Below are positions 48,101 through 57,163 of a stretch of DNA of 64,000 nt, piece after piece. The translations under genes and the position numbers were made by a program. Each line of letters starts with the position of its first letter. Positions within the stretch are counted from its first letter, which is position 1. The notes beneath the pieces were generated by a model. The model was not told where the DNA came from. It ran no database searches and saw only the letters and a program-made list of their open reading frames with translations. Origin of the DNA: a virus; the IMG/VR virus record IMGVR_UViG_3300037261_000012, positions 30,884-94,883 of that record. One strand, 5' to 3'.

Positions 48101-50405
48101 CGCCTTGTTTGACAACATGACTAAGGCTGCGACCAAAGCTGGTTTTGCGGTAAGTGGGTTGGATCAGATTGCAGTGGACTTTACTTTCTCTACCAAGAAT
48201 GGGGATCAAGTGGTGGCGGATTTGGTGGCAGGTCTTGCTCTTACTTCTGATCAGATTGCATTGAAGGTAATACCAAACCTTAAAAATTTCCAATTAAACG
48301 GTGAGACTCTGACACAAACATTCCAGCGTCTTACTACCGATGTTTCTGCCGTGAAGGTGGTGTTCGATTTGCTGGGTAAGCAGATGCCTACTACCACTGA
48401 CCAGATTATTGGTGTAACTGAAGCCTTGGCTGCTTTGTTTGGTAGTTCCGCCAACATGCAATCGGCGGTGCAGACTTACTACACCGCAATGTACTCCAAG
48501 GAAGAACAAGCGGCTAAGCAAGCGTCTGATGTCGCTTCGGCCTTTGCATTGATGGGAAAAGAGGTACCAAAGTCTAAGGAAGCATTCATTGCCTTGGTGA
48601 ATAGTGTTGATCTGACCACGGATGCTGGTCGCGCCTTGTTTGGGTCATTGATGGTGGTAGCCCCAGAATTTGCGGCAGTTTCTGATGCGGCAGTTGCAGC
48701 AGGAACCTCCTTGGGAACCTTGGCTGACCAGATGACTGCATCAAATAAAGCCGCTGTGGCTGCAATAGATGCTGAATTAACTGTGGCTGGTAAAGCAAGT
48801 TCGGCAGCTAATACCACAGGAGCAGCTTACCAAAAATTAGCTGATACCTTGAGCAATGCAATAAAAGGAATAAGCCAAGGCGCTTTGTCCCCTGATAGCA
48901 TCTCTACCCAATACGATACTGCAAAAGCATTATTTTCTTCCACTTCTACTTTGGCTAACAGTGGGGATCAGACAGCAATAGCTGCGTTGCCACAAATGTC
49001 TACTGACTTGCTGAATCTCAGTAGGCAAATGTTTGCCTCGGGGGAGCAGTACAACACTGACTGGTTGATGGTTAATGATGAACTTAAAGCAGCCAATGTG
49101 GTTGCTCTTGCCGCTGTGGATTGGAACCAAAGGCAAGCCACCACACTTGATTTGCATACGACCATCCTGACGGCTATGAAAGAGGAGTTGTTGAAGCCAA
49201 ACCCTGATACCGCAATACTACAAGATTACACCACGCAGGATGAGGCCGTGCAGCAGGTGATGAAGGGGGCGGTAGTTGGAACTGCTGCCTCAATTGATTT
49301 GTTGAAATTGCAAGGAATCAAAGCGCAATTCGATCTTACATCGTTGGTGTCTTATATTTCTGATGTATCTGGTCTTCCTGATGACCTTCGTGCATTGATG
49401 AAAGCGGGGACTAAGGATTATGCAATGGTACTGAAGGCAGCCCTTGATGATGCAAGTCTGTCTGACAATGCCAAGAACTTGTTGATCACAGGTTCTGGGG
49501 CATATACAGCTACCATAATGGCTATACTGTCAGGGGATGGTAGCGCAATAGATAAAGCAACTGCATTCAGTAAATTGGCAGGCTTAACAAGTGTCTTCAC
49601 AGGGAAGGTGGTTGTTACAGGGGCCGATAGTGCAGATACTCTGCAAGCAATGAACGACCTTAAATCGTTTACCAAGGACTTTACTTTTGTTATAAGCGCC
49701 GACCTCTCTCCTTACGATCAATTAAAGGAGGATTTTGCTTGGGCTACTGCCCATTCCACTGTTACGCAGTACATCGACGTGGTGACTAGGTACACCACTG
49801 AGGGCCTGCAAGAGGTTATAGACGCTGCTACGCGTGTCGCGGCTGTTTCTGCCGCCGCTGTCGCTGCTGCCATTACCATTGGTTCTGCTCCTAAGGCAAC
49901 AGATATAGTGACAGCAAATACTGTACCTACCCGGTTTAGTTGGGCTGATTATGCTTCCGCCCAAGCTATGTATGAGGGTTCTCCTGACAATTTAGCGGCG
50001 TTTCAAACTTTCCAAGATTTTTGGGATTATTTTACGCAGATAAGCCACTCACCATTACCAAACCATGCTATGGGTGGTATCGCCAGCGGTTGGTCAATAG
50101 TTGGAGAACAAGGCCCAGAACTTGCCAACTTCTCTAACCCTGCTCGAATTTATACAGCCGATCAGACCAGTAGCATGCTCCATGGGGGAGGTGGAATGAC
50201 AGCCGAGCAGGCTAGGGTGTTATTGCAATCAATTGCAGAGACAAATAAGTTGTTGGAAAAAGTAAGCCAGTCTTCCAGCCAGGACGTTCGGGAGCAAACT
50301 GCGGTACTAGCTAGGGTTCAAGTTGAATCTGTTGGCAAGCTTACGCAGACCCAAAAAGATATCGCTGCTCGTAAAGAGGCTCAAGCTAAAGCAGTATTCA
50401 GATGA
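45126..50405 (+). CDS. Tape measure protein
   Basis: 1759 aa, TAATG start. Long alpha-helical and coiled-coil protein; hydrophobic Gly/Ala-rich segments at ~810-1010 (SLAAMAAGSGGVAGAG, AVPYVGLALAAAYALGLFG); C-terminal MGGIASGWSIVGEQGPELANF as in other tape measures. At ~0.15 nm per residue it predicts a tail near 260 nm. A variant repeat GCAATCAAGTGC is in frame at 46979 and an exact one at 50225. Confidence 0.9.
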   Translation: MSQDNVTIAMRFTVDGKELTAAVSLAKDELDKLTDAAKRSADAADKHSESNKGLIESLGLTKKAVLELAEAFGAFKVLEYVKEAAQLAASYESLGIAMKIVGNNAGYTGAQMNEFAEKLSNLGMTGEAARNALMKMAQAQMDLTKATELGRMAMDASIVSGKSVEESLQIMIRSVNTGMSMARSGMGITVDYTKALKEYATAHGMVAGQLLKSEQSEARLQALLKQGPTIAGAYAAGVNTYTVQMRLAGVYAEETKLAIGGLFTEAMTLAAMAYTGHLKETNEEMRNLAANKELVNWANDITEAFVSVADFLILTTRTMIALWASAKVVWADIKNAAANMTPEKPTGVLGIVTATLGHAVGMDGNDGSAAQKARNEANEAANNKWKTLAESSLTPMADALASRRAAKAANDYRDPLTGTTAAEDDEQAKIKASKLRNDAEVRARDSKMSTDAAYAEAKASVASRYALLEEGVKKEQNEEDYYHKLGITNDEEYYAEKDSLAIDALQLKKEKLQEDLALVNSASNPQSGAAKAAETAKISGSIAVAQGAIDDAYDKQAEDKIIRQRTAIDALVKSYEDATKAAGAELETMKLSNEEIGKGPEELAILKAARDAETSSRLQSSAAAIRASAAEMSGKPGMEWAVKQYSAIADAMDLESAALNANIEMKLKGDNLTKDQEIKVAQQALEEIGLTTEGLRLLKLRRDQETLSKLESQKATIMGRPHTDEEIAQIDLLISKTKQLQDVTQQTTTAKQWNDWWKGITDSVEQGLTTSLMNGFAAGKGFGQSFIDSLKTLFKTTVLKVLVQGVMGTITGTGMSLAAMAAGSGGVAGAGSEVGGLFNMASAANSVSGWFGGPSVGSMASSGVAGVASTIIPGTVPMVAAGATEIGAGAIAAGAGDAAVAGGAGMAVGDMAMAAVPYVGLALAAAYALGLFGSSPRTASVIGTGLAGTIRQTGSTASIATAMGTAPDDRWGGSVLSPANDAQMAIVNNSVTALFDNMTKAATKAGFAVSGLDQIAVDFTFSTKNGDQVVADLVAGLALTSDQIALKVIPNLKNFQLNGETLTQTFQRLTTDVSAVKVVFDLLGKQMPTTTDQIIGVTEALAALFGSSANMQSAVQTYYTAMYSKEEQAAKQASDVASAFALMGKEVPKSKEAFIALVNSVDLTTDAGRALFGSLMVVAPEFAAVSDAAVAAGTSLGTLADQMTASNKAAVAAIDAELTVAGKASSAANTTGAAYQKLADTLSNAIKGISQGALSPDSISTQYDTAKALFSSTSTLANSGDQTAIAALPQMSTDLLNLSRQMFASGEQYNTDWLMVNDELKAANVVALAAVDWNQRQATTLDLHTTILTAMKEELLKPNPDTAILQDYTTQDEAVQQVMKGAVVGTAASIDLLKLQGIKAQFDLTSLVSYISDVSGLPDDLRALMKAGTKDYAMVLKAALDDASLSDNAKNLLITGSGAYTATIMAILSGDGSAIDKATAFSKLAGLTSVFTGKVVVTGADSADTLQAMNDLKSFTKDFTFVISADLSPYDQLKEDFAWATAHSTVTQYIDVVTRYTTEGLQEVIDAATRVAAVSAAAVAAAITIGSAPKATDIVTANTVPTRFSWADYASAQAMYEGSPDNLAAFQTFQDFWDYFTQISHSPLPNHAMGGIASGWSIVGEQGPELANFSNPARIYTADQTSSMLHGGGGMTAEQARVLLQSIAETNKLLEKVSQSSSQDVREQTAVLARVQVESVGKLTQTQKDIAARKEAQAKAVFR
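46979..46990 (+). repeat. Hairpin repeat variant
   Basis: GCAATCAAGTGC with CTGCA/TGCAG outer arms, in the tape measure gene. Confidence 0.55.
50225..50236 (+). repeat. Hairpin repeat copy 21
   Basis: In frame near the 3' end of the tape measure gene (LQSIAE). Confidence 0.9.
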
Positions 50406-51958
50406 GTCTGTCTACCAACTTCAAAACGTGGTTAGCCAGTGATGACGTGGGTCTTCGCTGCTTGCTTGTTGATGTAGGGGTGCTGATTGGTGGGCATGGA
50501 GGGTCTGAGACTACTCGTTACCTGTCTGATGTAGGGTATGCTACCGCTGCTGGAGACACCCCAGCAAATACTCCCTACCAGTCATGTGTTTCTGGGAGTG
50601 GGGTGCAATTTTCCCGTAGACTTGATATTGAAGGCTCTGGTGGCAGCATCTCCTATGGAGACATAGAGATATACAATGAGGATGGCTCTCTTGATAGCTG
50701 GATCAATGATATTTGGGCTGGAAGGGTTATAAATGTGTATCTAGGGGATGCTGGAGATGCCACAAGAGGTATAGCCAAATGGCCTAAAACGCAGTTTGAG
50801 CTTATTTTCAGTGGTACTGTAGATGACATAGTGCCAAAGTCTAGAACACTGCTAAGCCTGACTGTGAGGGATATTTTTGGGCCTTTGAACTCGGCAATTT
50901 CTACTTCTACTGTTCTAAGCGCCTTTGGAGGGACTCCTCCACAACCAGATCAATTACTCCCAATTTGTCTTGGGGAGTGCTTTAATGTGACGCCCATGCT
51001 GGTAAGCACAACCGGAAAAGGAACTTATTCAGTCCACCTCAAAACCACGATCCAAAGCGTGGCAGAGACTGTTGCAGGCGTTCCTGTCACAGAGGTACGG
51101 GATAATGGGGTGAGGGTTGCCTCAACCCCCGATGCATCCACCGCTACGTTCGCCCTTACAAATCAACTTTATGGCACATTAACTTGCGATGTGCAGGGAG
51201 CTAAGATTGCTGGTGATTGGCGCAATGATGTTGGAGGCTTGGTGGAGTGGATCGCCACTTTGCTTGGGGACGGGCAATTTATTACCAGCGGGCAGATTGA
51301 TGCCACAGCCCTGACTGCGTTTCGTGCTGCTTGCCCACAGGCTGTTGGGCTTTACACTGATGGTCGAGCGAATAGATTACAGACAATGCAGCAACTTGCG
51401 GCTAGTGTTGGTGCCACCTTAACGACTACTTATGATGGAAAGCTTATCCTAGTCAGGGTTGATCTTTCTGGTGGATCAGTTGGGACTATCACCACAAGAG
51501 ACATGGTAAGTGGAACTTTCGGCCCTGTTAGCCGTACTGTAGTTAATGGGGCAATAAGCCTGAATTCAGGTAGGAATTGGACTCCACAAACCACCCTTGC
51601 TGCCCAGCTTACAGCGGCGCAATTGCCAATATTTGAGAATGCGGTGGTGCTCAATTCTGTGTCAGATAGTGCTGTATTGGTAGATTGGAAGCAAGTTTCT
51701 ACACCTGTACCAGTAGATACCTTATTGGTAATCACGTCGGAAGCGGTGACAGAGGCAAATCGCTTGCTGGCCCTGTGGAAGGTGCCCCATACAATTTATG
51801 GGTTCGACGGGTTTGCCAGCTTGTTTAAGTATGAAATAGGTAATATCGTTACCTTGGTGTTTCCAAGATTCGGACTATCTGGTGGTGTTACTGGCCAGAT
51901 AGTGGGTGTGACACATGACTGGGTAAAGAGAGTAGTACACCTTGAGGTGATGGTCTAA
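50402..51958 (+). CDS. Tail tip/hub-like protein, 518 aa
   Basis: ATGA overlap with the tape measure gene. N-terminal VGLRCLLVDVGVLIGGHGG...TRYLSDVGYAT and IEIYNEDGSLDSWINDIWAGRVINVYLG resemble phage proteins downstream of the tape measure that form the distal tail or hub. Beta-rich, ending VTGQIVGVTHDWVKRVVHLEVMV. Exact role uncertain. Confidence 0.55.
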   Translation: MSLSTNFKTWLASDDVGLRCLLVDVGVLIGGHGGSETTRYLSDVGYATAAGDTPANTPYQSCVSGSGVQFSRRLDIEGSGGSISYGDIEIYNEDGSLDSWINDIWAGRVINVYLGDAGDATRGIAKWPKTQFELIFSGTVDDIVPKSRTLLSLTVRDIFGPLNSAISTSTVLSAFGGTPPQPDQLLPICLGECFNVTPMLVSTTGKGTYSVHLKTTIQSVAETVAGVPVTEVRDNGVRVASTPDASTATFALTNQLYGTLTCDVQGAKIAGDWRNDVGGLVEWIATLLGDGQFITSGQIDATALTAFRAACPQAVGLYTDGRANRLQTMQQLAASVGATLTTTYDGKLILVRVDLSGGSVGTITTRDMVSGTFGPVSRTVVNGAISLNSGRNWTPQTTLAAQLTAAQLPIFENAVVLNSVSDSAVLVDWKQVSTPVPVDTLLVITSEAVTEANRLLALWKVPHTIYGFDGFASLFKYEIGNIVTLVFPRFGLSGGVTGQIVGVTHDWVKRVVHLEVMV

Positions 51959-53862
51959 TGACTACAATTGTCTCCACTCGCATTGTTGCTTTGCAGGCCA
52001 TTGGTGATGCTAATCGGTTGCAAGCAGATAGTGCTGTCCTGCTAATAGACCAGAAAGCTTCTTGGATAGCATTGAATGCAGCTATTCTTGCAGAGCAAAG
52101 CGGAATTGACGCGCAGGCCGATGCCTTTGCGGTGTCAAGAGTTGCATATGACGCTTCAATTACTGCTCTCACGGCATACCTGGCTACGCTTACAACCCCG
52201 GTTGCGTGGAATGTCCTGACTGATAGAACCACTATCGTCCTGGCAACTTTTAAGGATGCGTTCAATCTTGTGGCTTTGGACAAGCAGGCGTTGCTGAATT
52301 CAATCTATGCGGCGGCACAGGCTTTAGCTGTTGCTGCCTCTGCCAGTGCGGCATTGAAGCTCGCTAAAGCCGGTGGTGACACTTTGACAGGTGTACAGGA
52401 TATTGACACCACATCCTATGCTGCTGGGATACGAGTAGGCACAGGTCTAACGTGGAACACCAGTACAGGGGCGGTTACAGGTGGCTCTGGGGTTGTAACC
52501 ACTAAAAGAGGAATCGTAGGAGTTAATGCAGGTACTGTGAATTTCGTCCTGAGTGCAGCGGACGGAAGTATCACTGCATTACTAGGAACTATTGGTGGTT
52601 GGACAATTGGCTCAACCTCCTTGAGCGCCTCTGCTGGGTATGTGGGGTTTGATTCCACTGTGACAGGTGGAAATGATCTTCGTATATGGGCAGGTAGTGC
52701 CACACCTGCTTCTGCACCATTTCGCGTGTATGAGGATGGAAGCATATACGCTGGTTCTGGTACGTTCGCAGGTGATATAAACACTTCTGGGAAAGTAATA
52801 GGAACTGGTGGGTATAATGCAGGAGGGGGTACTTCATCAATTAGTGGCATTCCTGTTAGCACAAACGTAAATGGTGTAACTGGAGTGGCATCTGGTACCG
52901 GCGTTGGAGTATCAGGGTTGGGTTCTGGATTAGGGTCTGGGGTATTAGCGACTAATACTGGAGTTGGTGCTGGAATTCTTGGGATTAATTCAGGCAGTGG
53001 TTATGGTGCTTATTTTCAAGGAAACACTGTTTCTTCCGCAGTATATATTTATGGTAATACGGGCCAATATGCTTTAGAGCTTGGAGGCACCGGCACTGCG
53101 TCCATGCCCGGCGTCGTCACCGGAGGCATGTTCAACGGCCCCATCGGCGGGGCGGGTGCTACACCAGCGGCGATCAGCGGGACGACAGGGACGTTCACCG
53201 GCGCAGTTAAAACTTCAGAATCTGGTGGGGCAGGTTGGGGTGGTTCAGCACACGCTTCTGGTTTTAGGACTGCTTGGAGTTCTGGCTATGGAGCGAGCTT
53301 CGAGGCTTGGGATGGTGATGCCCCGAAGTGGGGTATTTATAACTGGAATGCAAACACCCCATCAGTTGTAATGCAGGGGCAATATAACAATACTGATGTC
53401 ACCTTTACCAGTGCAGTCACCATGCCCGCGCAGCCCGCCTTCCTCGCTTACAACAGCGCCAACATTACCACCAGCACAGGCAGTACCGGGCCGTATAAGC
53501 TGATTTGCAACGCGGAGGTATTCGATCAGGCAGGAAGCCACAACACGAGCACCGGGGAATTTGTTGCGGGCGTAACTGGACGCTACAGATTCTCTTTCAC
53601 CATCCACGCCTACAACATGAGTGGAGCGACGTTTGCTGATGTGTGGCTGTATACAGACAATAGAAACGTGCATTTAGATGAAACTATCACGGTTGCCGAC
53701 GAGCAAATTTTCAACGGTTCAACCTTGGTGGACATGGATGCTAATGACGTTGCGTACATAAATTTCAAGGTGCTTGGGCTGGCTAACAATACCACCCTCG
53801 TCATAGTTGGGAATGTCACTGGTAACCCTGAAACTAGCTGGTCAGGAGAACTCGTATGTTGA
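51958..53862 (+). CDS. Tail fibre with C1q-like C-terminal domain
   Basis: 634 aa, TAATG start. N-terminal ~100 residues are helical (ALNAAILAEQSGIDAQAD); the middle is Gly/Thr/Ser-rich repetitive beta structure; a GC-rich segment (from ~53090) marks a mosaic junction. The C-terminal ~140 residues (PAFLAYNSAN...GRYRFSFTIHAYN...VDMDANDVAYINFKV) follow the C1q/TNF-like jelly-roll pattern, a likely receptor-binding tip. Confidence 0.65.
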   Translation: MTTIVSTRIVALQAIGDANRLQADSAVLLIDQKASWIALNAAILAEQSGIDAQADAFAVSRVAYDASITALTAYLATLTTPVAWNVLTDRTTIVLATFKDAFNLVALDKQALLNSIYAAAQALAVAASASAALKLAKAGGDTLTGVQDIDTTSYAAGIRVGTGLTWNTSTGAVTGGSGVVTTKRGIVGVNAGTVNFVLSAADGSITALLGTIGGWTIGSTSLSASAGYVGFDSTVTGGNDLRIWAGSATPASAPFRVYEDGSIYAGSGTFAGDINTSGKVIGTGGYNAGGGTSSISGIPVSTNVNGVTGVASGTGVGVSGLGSGLGSGVLATNTGVGAGILGINSGSGYGAYFQGNTVSSAVYIYGNTGQYALELGGTGTASMPGVVTGGMFNGPIGGAGATPAAISGTTGTFTGAVKTSESGGAGWGGSAHASGFRTAWSSGYGASFEAWDGDAPKWGIYNWNANTPSVVMQGQYNNTDVTFTSAVTMPAQPAFLAYNSANITTSTGSTGPYKLICNAEVFDQAGSHNTSTGEFVAGVTGRYRFSFTIHAYNMSGATFADVWLYTDNRNVHLDETITVADEQIFNGSTLVDMDANDVAYINFKVLGLANNTTLVIVGNVTGNPETSWSGELVC

Positions 53863-54164
53863 CTGAGCAAGATAAAGCGGTGCTGGCACATCTTGTCGAA
53901 AATTCGGATGCGTGGATTGCGCGGGCATTGGCGGACTCGCGCTTTGGCCCGGAAACGGTGCTCGCCAAATGTCGCCGCGATGTTCACGTCATAGCGTATA
54001 ATGTAGCAAAGGACGCCAAGGACTACAAGCCACGCGGCCCCGTGCCGAGTGATGAAACGTGCAAGGCGGTGGCGGACGCATTTGCCACCGCCGAGCAAGT
54101 GAAGCAGGACGCAGCAGCAGCAAAGGCAGCACAGCAGGATCGAATCAACAATCTTTTCACTTAA
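53856..54164 (+). CDS. Hypothetical protein, 102 aa, GC-rich
   Basis: ATG overlaps the end of the fibre gene. Helical protein (EQDKAVLAHLVENSDAWIARALADSRFG...) encoded in markedly GC-rich sequence, suggesting exchange with another phage. Possibly a fibre chaperone or structural accessory; not recognised. Confidence 0.5.
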   Translation: MLTEQDKAVLAHLVENSDAWIARALADSRFGPETVLAKCRRDVHVIAYNVAKDAKDYKPRGPVPSDETCKAVADAFATAEQVKQDAAAAKAAQQDRINNLFT

Positions 54165-54179
54165 CCGAAGGAGCAAACC

Positions 54180-54440
54180 ATGAACGGACAAGACGGCAGG
54201 ATCAACATCGACGTTTCAAACTATCTTGACCTGAAAGCGAAGGGCGCAGCCCGCGTGATCAAGGTGGACGGCGTGTGTCACTACGCCACCAAGCGGTTCG
54301 ACTCAACCACAGGCGCGGCACAGTCAATGCTGGTGCCGATGAACCGTGATCAAGTTGTGGCGGCGCGGTTGCAGCAGCAAGGCACCCTCGATGCACTTGA
54401 CGCAGTGCTGGCCGACATTGACGCGGCTAAAGAAGTTTAA
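54180..54440 (+). CDS. Hypothetical protein, 86 aa
   Basis: ATG follows GAAGGAGCAAACC. Small alpha/beta protein in GC-rich sequence; forms a pair with the 53856 gene. Unknown. Confidence 0.55.
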   Translation: MNGQDGRINIDVSNYLDLKAKGAARVIKVDGVCHYATKRFDSTTGAAQSMLVPMNRDQVVAARLQQQGTLDALDAVLADIDAAKEV

Positions 54441-54481
54441 CTAATAGGTTTAACGAAAGATGTTCAACTAGGAGATTGATT

Positions 54482-54670
54482 ATGAGCAAATTTATGAGTT
54501 GGTTCAGAACAGTGATTCTTCGTAGACCTACAGTTGTTGATAAGCCAGCACCTGTAATGGAGATGACGGCAAAGGATGCTCCTTATCTGACGCCTACTTT
54601 AACGCCTAATCCGGCGGGCTTTCCGATTTTTGATACCCCGCCAAATCCAGGTGAGAACAAAAAGCCATGA
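54482..54670 (+). CDS. Small protein, 62 aa, amphipathic N-terminus
   Basis: ATG 54482 after AGGAGATTGATT. N-terminal KFMSWFRTVILRR is basic-amphipathic, followed by a Pro-rich tail. Could be membrane-associated. ATGA overlap with the next gene. Confidence 0.45.
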   Translation: MSKFMSWFRTVILRRPTVVDKPAPVMEMTAKDAPYLTPTLTPNPAGFPIFDTPPNPGENKKP

Positions 54671-55452
54671 CAGCCAATGTCCGCTTCGTTTGGGGTAACC
54701 GTGGGGACACAACATCGTCTCTTACGGCTACGTCCTCGGCAGGAGGACTTGTTCCTGCGAATTTGCAGCTAGATGCCCATGCTTCTGTGTGGCGCTCCAC
54801 AACTCTGGCTGCTCAGACATTGACGTTCCAATGGGCAGCGGCACAGACAGTGGACAGCATTTGTTTTGATCGTTCTAATCTTAGCTCTGCTGCAACTATA
54901 CGATGTCGTGGATACACAAACACAGGTAGTAGCGGACTGGTATTTGATCAGACTGTCTCCCCTGATACTGGCCTAACCATAGGTAATGTTACGGTGCAGA
55001 ACTGGATACCAGCCTCTTATGCAATCAAAGAATTGCAGGTTCTAATTACAGATGCTGCTAACTCTGCTGGATATTTGGAAATAAGCAGGGCTTGTGTTGG
55101 GCTGCGCATAGAACCAGTGTGGACTGCATCCAAAGCAGGGTTTTCTGTCGGGTGGTTGGAGCAATCAAAACCTGTACGAGCAGAGTCGTTGGACTTGCGC
55201 ATCGAACCACGGGGAAGAATTCGCCAATTGAAGATGAATTTGAATTGGTTAGAAGAAGCTTCACGAGATGCCATCATAAGTATGGTGGAAAATGGGTTGG
55301 GCAAAGGTGTGTGGGTGTCCGTTATGCCAGATGTGGCCACTGCTTCCACCAGGCAGCTTTATTCATTTTGGGGGGCTTTAGTGGCTGACGTACTTTATGG
55401 CTACCCATCCCCCAACAATTGGTCTGCTCCTATGGTGTTTGAGGAAAAGTAG
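54667..55452 (+). CDS. Tail protein, 261 aa, beta-sandwich-like
   Basis: NVRFVWGNRGDTTSSLTATSS start, then alternating beta segments (TLAAQTLTFQWAAAQTVDSICFDRSNLS) of a galactose-binding-like fold that is common in phage tail appendages; C-terminal WLEQSKPVRAESLDLRIEPRGRIR. Position supports a tail-tip role; ligand unknown. Confidence 0.5.
   Translation: MTANVRFVWGNRGDTTSSLTATSSAGGLVPANLQLDAHASVWRSTTLAAQTLTFQWAAAQTVDSICFDRSNLSSAATIRCRGYTNTGSSGLVFDQTVSPDTGLTIGNVTVQNWIPASYAIKELQVLITDAANSAGYLEISRACVGLRIEPVWTASKAGFSVGWLEQSKPVRAESLDLRIEPRGRIRQLKMNLNWLEEASRDAIISMVENGLGKGVWVSVMPDVATASTRQLYSFWGALVADVLYGYPSPNNWSAPMVFEEK
55021..55036 (+). repeat. Hairpin repeat variant with enlarged loop
   Basis: GCAAT-CAAAGA-ATTGC, same arms with a longer loop, in the 54667 gene. 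Confidence 0.45.
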
Positions 55453-55461
55453 ATAAAATAC

Positions 55462-55490
55462 TTGTATGGTAGTACAGGTAAATGTAATAT
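55462..55490 (+). promoter_or_regulatory. Class 2 promoter
   Basis: TTGTAT, GGTAG at the start of a 17-bp spacer, -10 TAATAT at 55485-55490. Lies between tail genes, upstream of a hairpin repeat. Confidence 0.6.
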
Positions 55491-55498
55491 CATGGTGT

Positions 55499-55510
55499 GC
55501 AATCAATTGC
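55499..55510 (+). repeat. Hairpin repeat copy 22
   Basis: In the leader after the class 2 promoter at 55462. Confidence 0.9.
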
Positions 55511-55540
55511 AGCCAACCTTTTTTTGGAGTGAGGGTACCT

Positions 55541-56137
55541 ATGAACAATATTGGAAAACACAGTGAAGCAGCTAACGGAAATTCCGTTTCTGATGTAGCT
55601 GTTGCAACACGGGCGGGTATTTCTGAACTGATAAAGGCTGGTGGCCATTATGATGTGGTATGTCGTGATAAGGATGGCAACATCAAGTGGGAAGACAAGG
55701 TTGAGAACCTTGTTACCACCCTTGGAGCCAACCTGCTGCTGGATACCCTGCTTGCGGGAAGTGCCTACAGTGTGACTGGGCCTTACATGGGTCTGATCAA
55801 CACCAATGCATCGGCTGCGGCAATCGCTGATACGATGGCATCCCACGCAGGGTGGTTGGAGGTGGGCGCAACCAATGACCCTCACTACACATCTCCGCGC
55901 AAGACAATCAGCTTCTCGGCGGCTGCTGCAAAAGCCAAAGCAAGCACTGGAACGTACACGTTTGCTATTACCAGCGCAGGTACGGTTGGTGGGTGTTTCC
56001 TGGTGTTGAACACTGGTGCGGTGTCCACCATCGACAATACTTCTGGCACGCTGTATTCGGCGGGGGCATTTACTGGAGGAAGCAAGGTCGTTGCCAACTT
56101 GGACAGCTTGACAGTCACCTATACTGCTAGCGCATAG
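55541..56137 (+). CDS. Tail-associated hypothetical protein, 198 aa
   Basis: ATG 55541 follows TTGGAGTGAGGGTACCT; the frame from 55466 runs through the promoter and is rejected. A Gly/Ser/Ala-rich beta protein (LTTLGANLLLDTLLAGSAYSVTG...), typical of phage fibre-tip accessory proteins. Possibly the receptor-binding adhesin partner. Confidence 0.5.
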   Translation: MNNIGKHSEAANGNSVSDVAVATRAGISELIKAGGHYDVVCRDKDGNIKWEDKVENLVTTLGANLLLDTLLAGSAYSVTGPYMGLINTNASAAAIADTMASHAGWLEVGATNDPHYTSPRKTISFSAAAAKAKASTGTYTFAITSAGTVGGCFLVLNTGAVSTIDNTSGTLYSAGAFTGGSKVVANLDSLTVTYTASA

Positions 56138-56158
56138 AGGTACTGTTATTGCTTGAGT

Positions 56159-56170
56159 GCAATCAATTGC
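56159..56170 (+). repeat. Hairpin repeat copy 23
   Basis: Upstream of the 56190 gene. Confidence 0.9.
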
Positions 56171-56189
56171 AATTGAAAGGAGAATCACC

Positions 56190-56375
56190 ATGGCAACGAA
56201 GTTTAAGAACGGGGATGCAGTTAAGCAAGTGATACCTGCTCCTATTGAAGGAAAGGTAGCCTCTTTTAGATTTGATGAAAATGCGGGTGAAATTTCCTAC
56301 ATCGTGGAATGGACTGATGCAGAGGGGGTGGTGCATCAACGGTCATTCACGGACGATCAAATCGAAGCAGTGTAA
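56190..56375 (+). CDS. Small protein, 61 aa
   Basis: ATG follows AAAGGAGAATCACC right after a hairpin repeat. KFKNGDAVKQVIPAPIEGKVASFRFDENAGEISYIVEWTD looks like a small SH3-like beta-barrel. Role unknown. Confidence 0.55.
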   Translation: MATKFKNGDAVKQVIPAPIEGKVASFRFDENAGEISYIVEWTDAEGVVHQRSFTDDQIEAV

Positions 56376-56395
56376 TTTATCTTTAGGGGTAGGTA

Positions 56396-57163
56396 ATGTT
56401 CACTCGCCCCGATAAAGGCGTAGGCCAGAACGATATCCAGAGCATTCTGTTCAGTAGCGATCTGGATGTCTTGCTTGCTGGTATTGGTGGGATTGACTGT
56501 GTAGTTTCTGGCTGCGTTCCGACTGCGCAGGGTTCGCCCGATATGACCGTGGCGATTGCCGCTGGCAGTGTGCGCTCGAACGGGATCACACGCGCTTATG
56601 CAGGCGGCAACGCCACCATAGGTGCGGCGGATGCCACCAACCCACGCATTGACTTCGTGGTGATTGTCGCTGCTGGTACGCTTGCTACCCGTGCGGGAAC
56701 TGCTGCCGCCGCACCAAAGCCACCCACACGTACCGCTAACGATGTTGTGTTGGCGGCGGTGTTTGTCCCCGCGAACGACACCACGATTTCGACGGATCAG
56801 ATCACGGACATGCGCGTGATGCAGCCCTATCATGACGGCGTGGCAAAGGCTTGGTGTTCGGTTAGCGGGGATGGGGCTACGCTGCGCTCACCGTCCTACA
56901 ACATCGCCAGCAAGACTGATACCGGTACTGGCGATCTTGCCATCACCCTGACCACATCTTTCAGTTCGGCGTTGTGGGTTGCGCTGTCAACAATAGAGAG
57001 AGCAAGTTCAACGCTTACTGTGGCAAATGACCGAAAGACTTCGATCAAGGAGTCTACTCGCGCCGCTGGTTCTGTCTCTCTGCGTTGCCTTGACAGCACG
57101 GCGACGACGAACCTGGTGAAAGACCCGAACGAATATAACTTTGTGGGATTTGGACAACAATGA
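56396..57163 (+). CDS. Tail-tip protein, 255 aa, GC-rich
   Basis: ATG follows AGGGGTAGGTA. MFTRPDKGVGQNDIQSILFSSDLDVLLAGIGG, then VVIVAAGTLATRAGTAAAAPKPP and a C-terminal beta domain. Such N-termini occur in phage tail-fibre-base proteins. Codon use is GC-rich, unlike the flanking repeat-bearing sequence, so probably an exchanged module. Confidence 0.5.
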   Translation: MFTRPDKGVGQNDIQSILFSSDLDVLLAGIGGIDCVVSGCVPTAQGSPDMTVAIAAGSVRSNGITRAYAGGNATIGAADATNPRIDFVVIVAAGTLATRAGTAAAAPKPPTRTANDVVLAAVFVPANDTTISTDQITDMRVMQPYHDGVAKAWCSVSGDGATLRSPSYNIASKTDTGTGDLAITLTTSFSSALWVALSTIERASSTLTVANDRKTSIKESTRAAGSVSLRCLDSTATTNLVKDPNEYNFVGFGQQ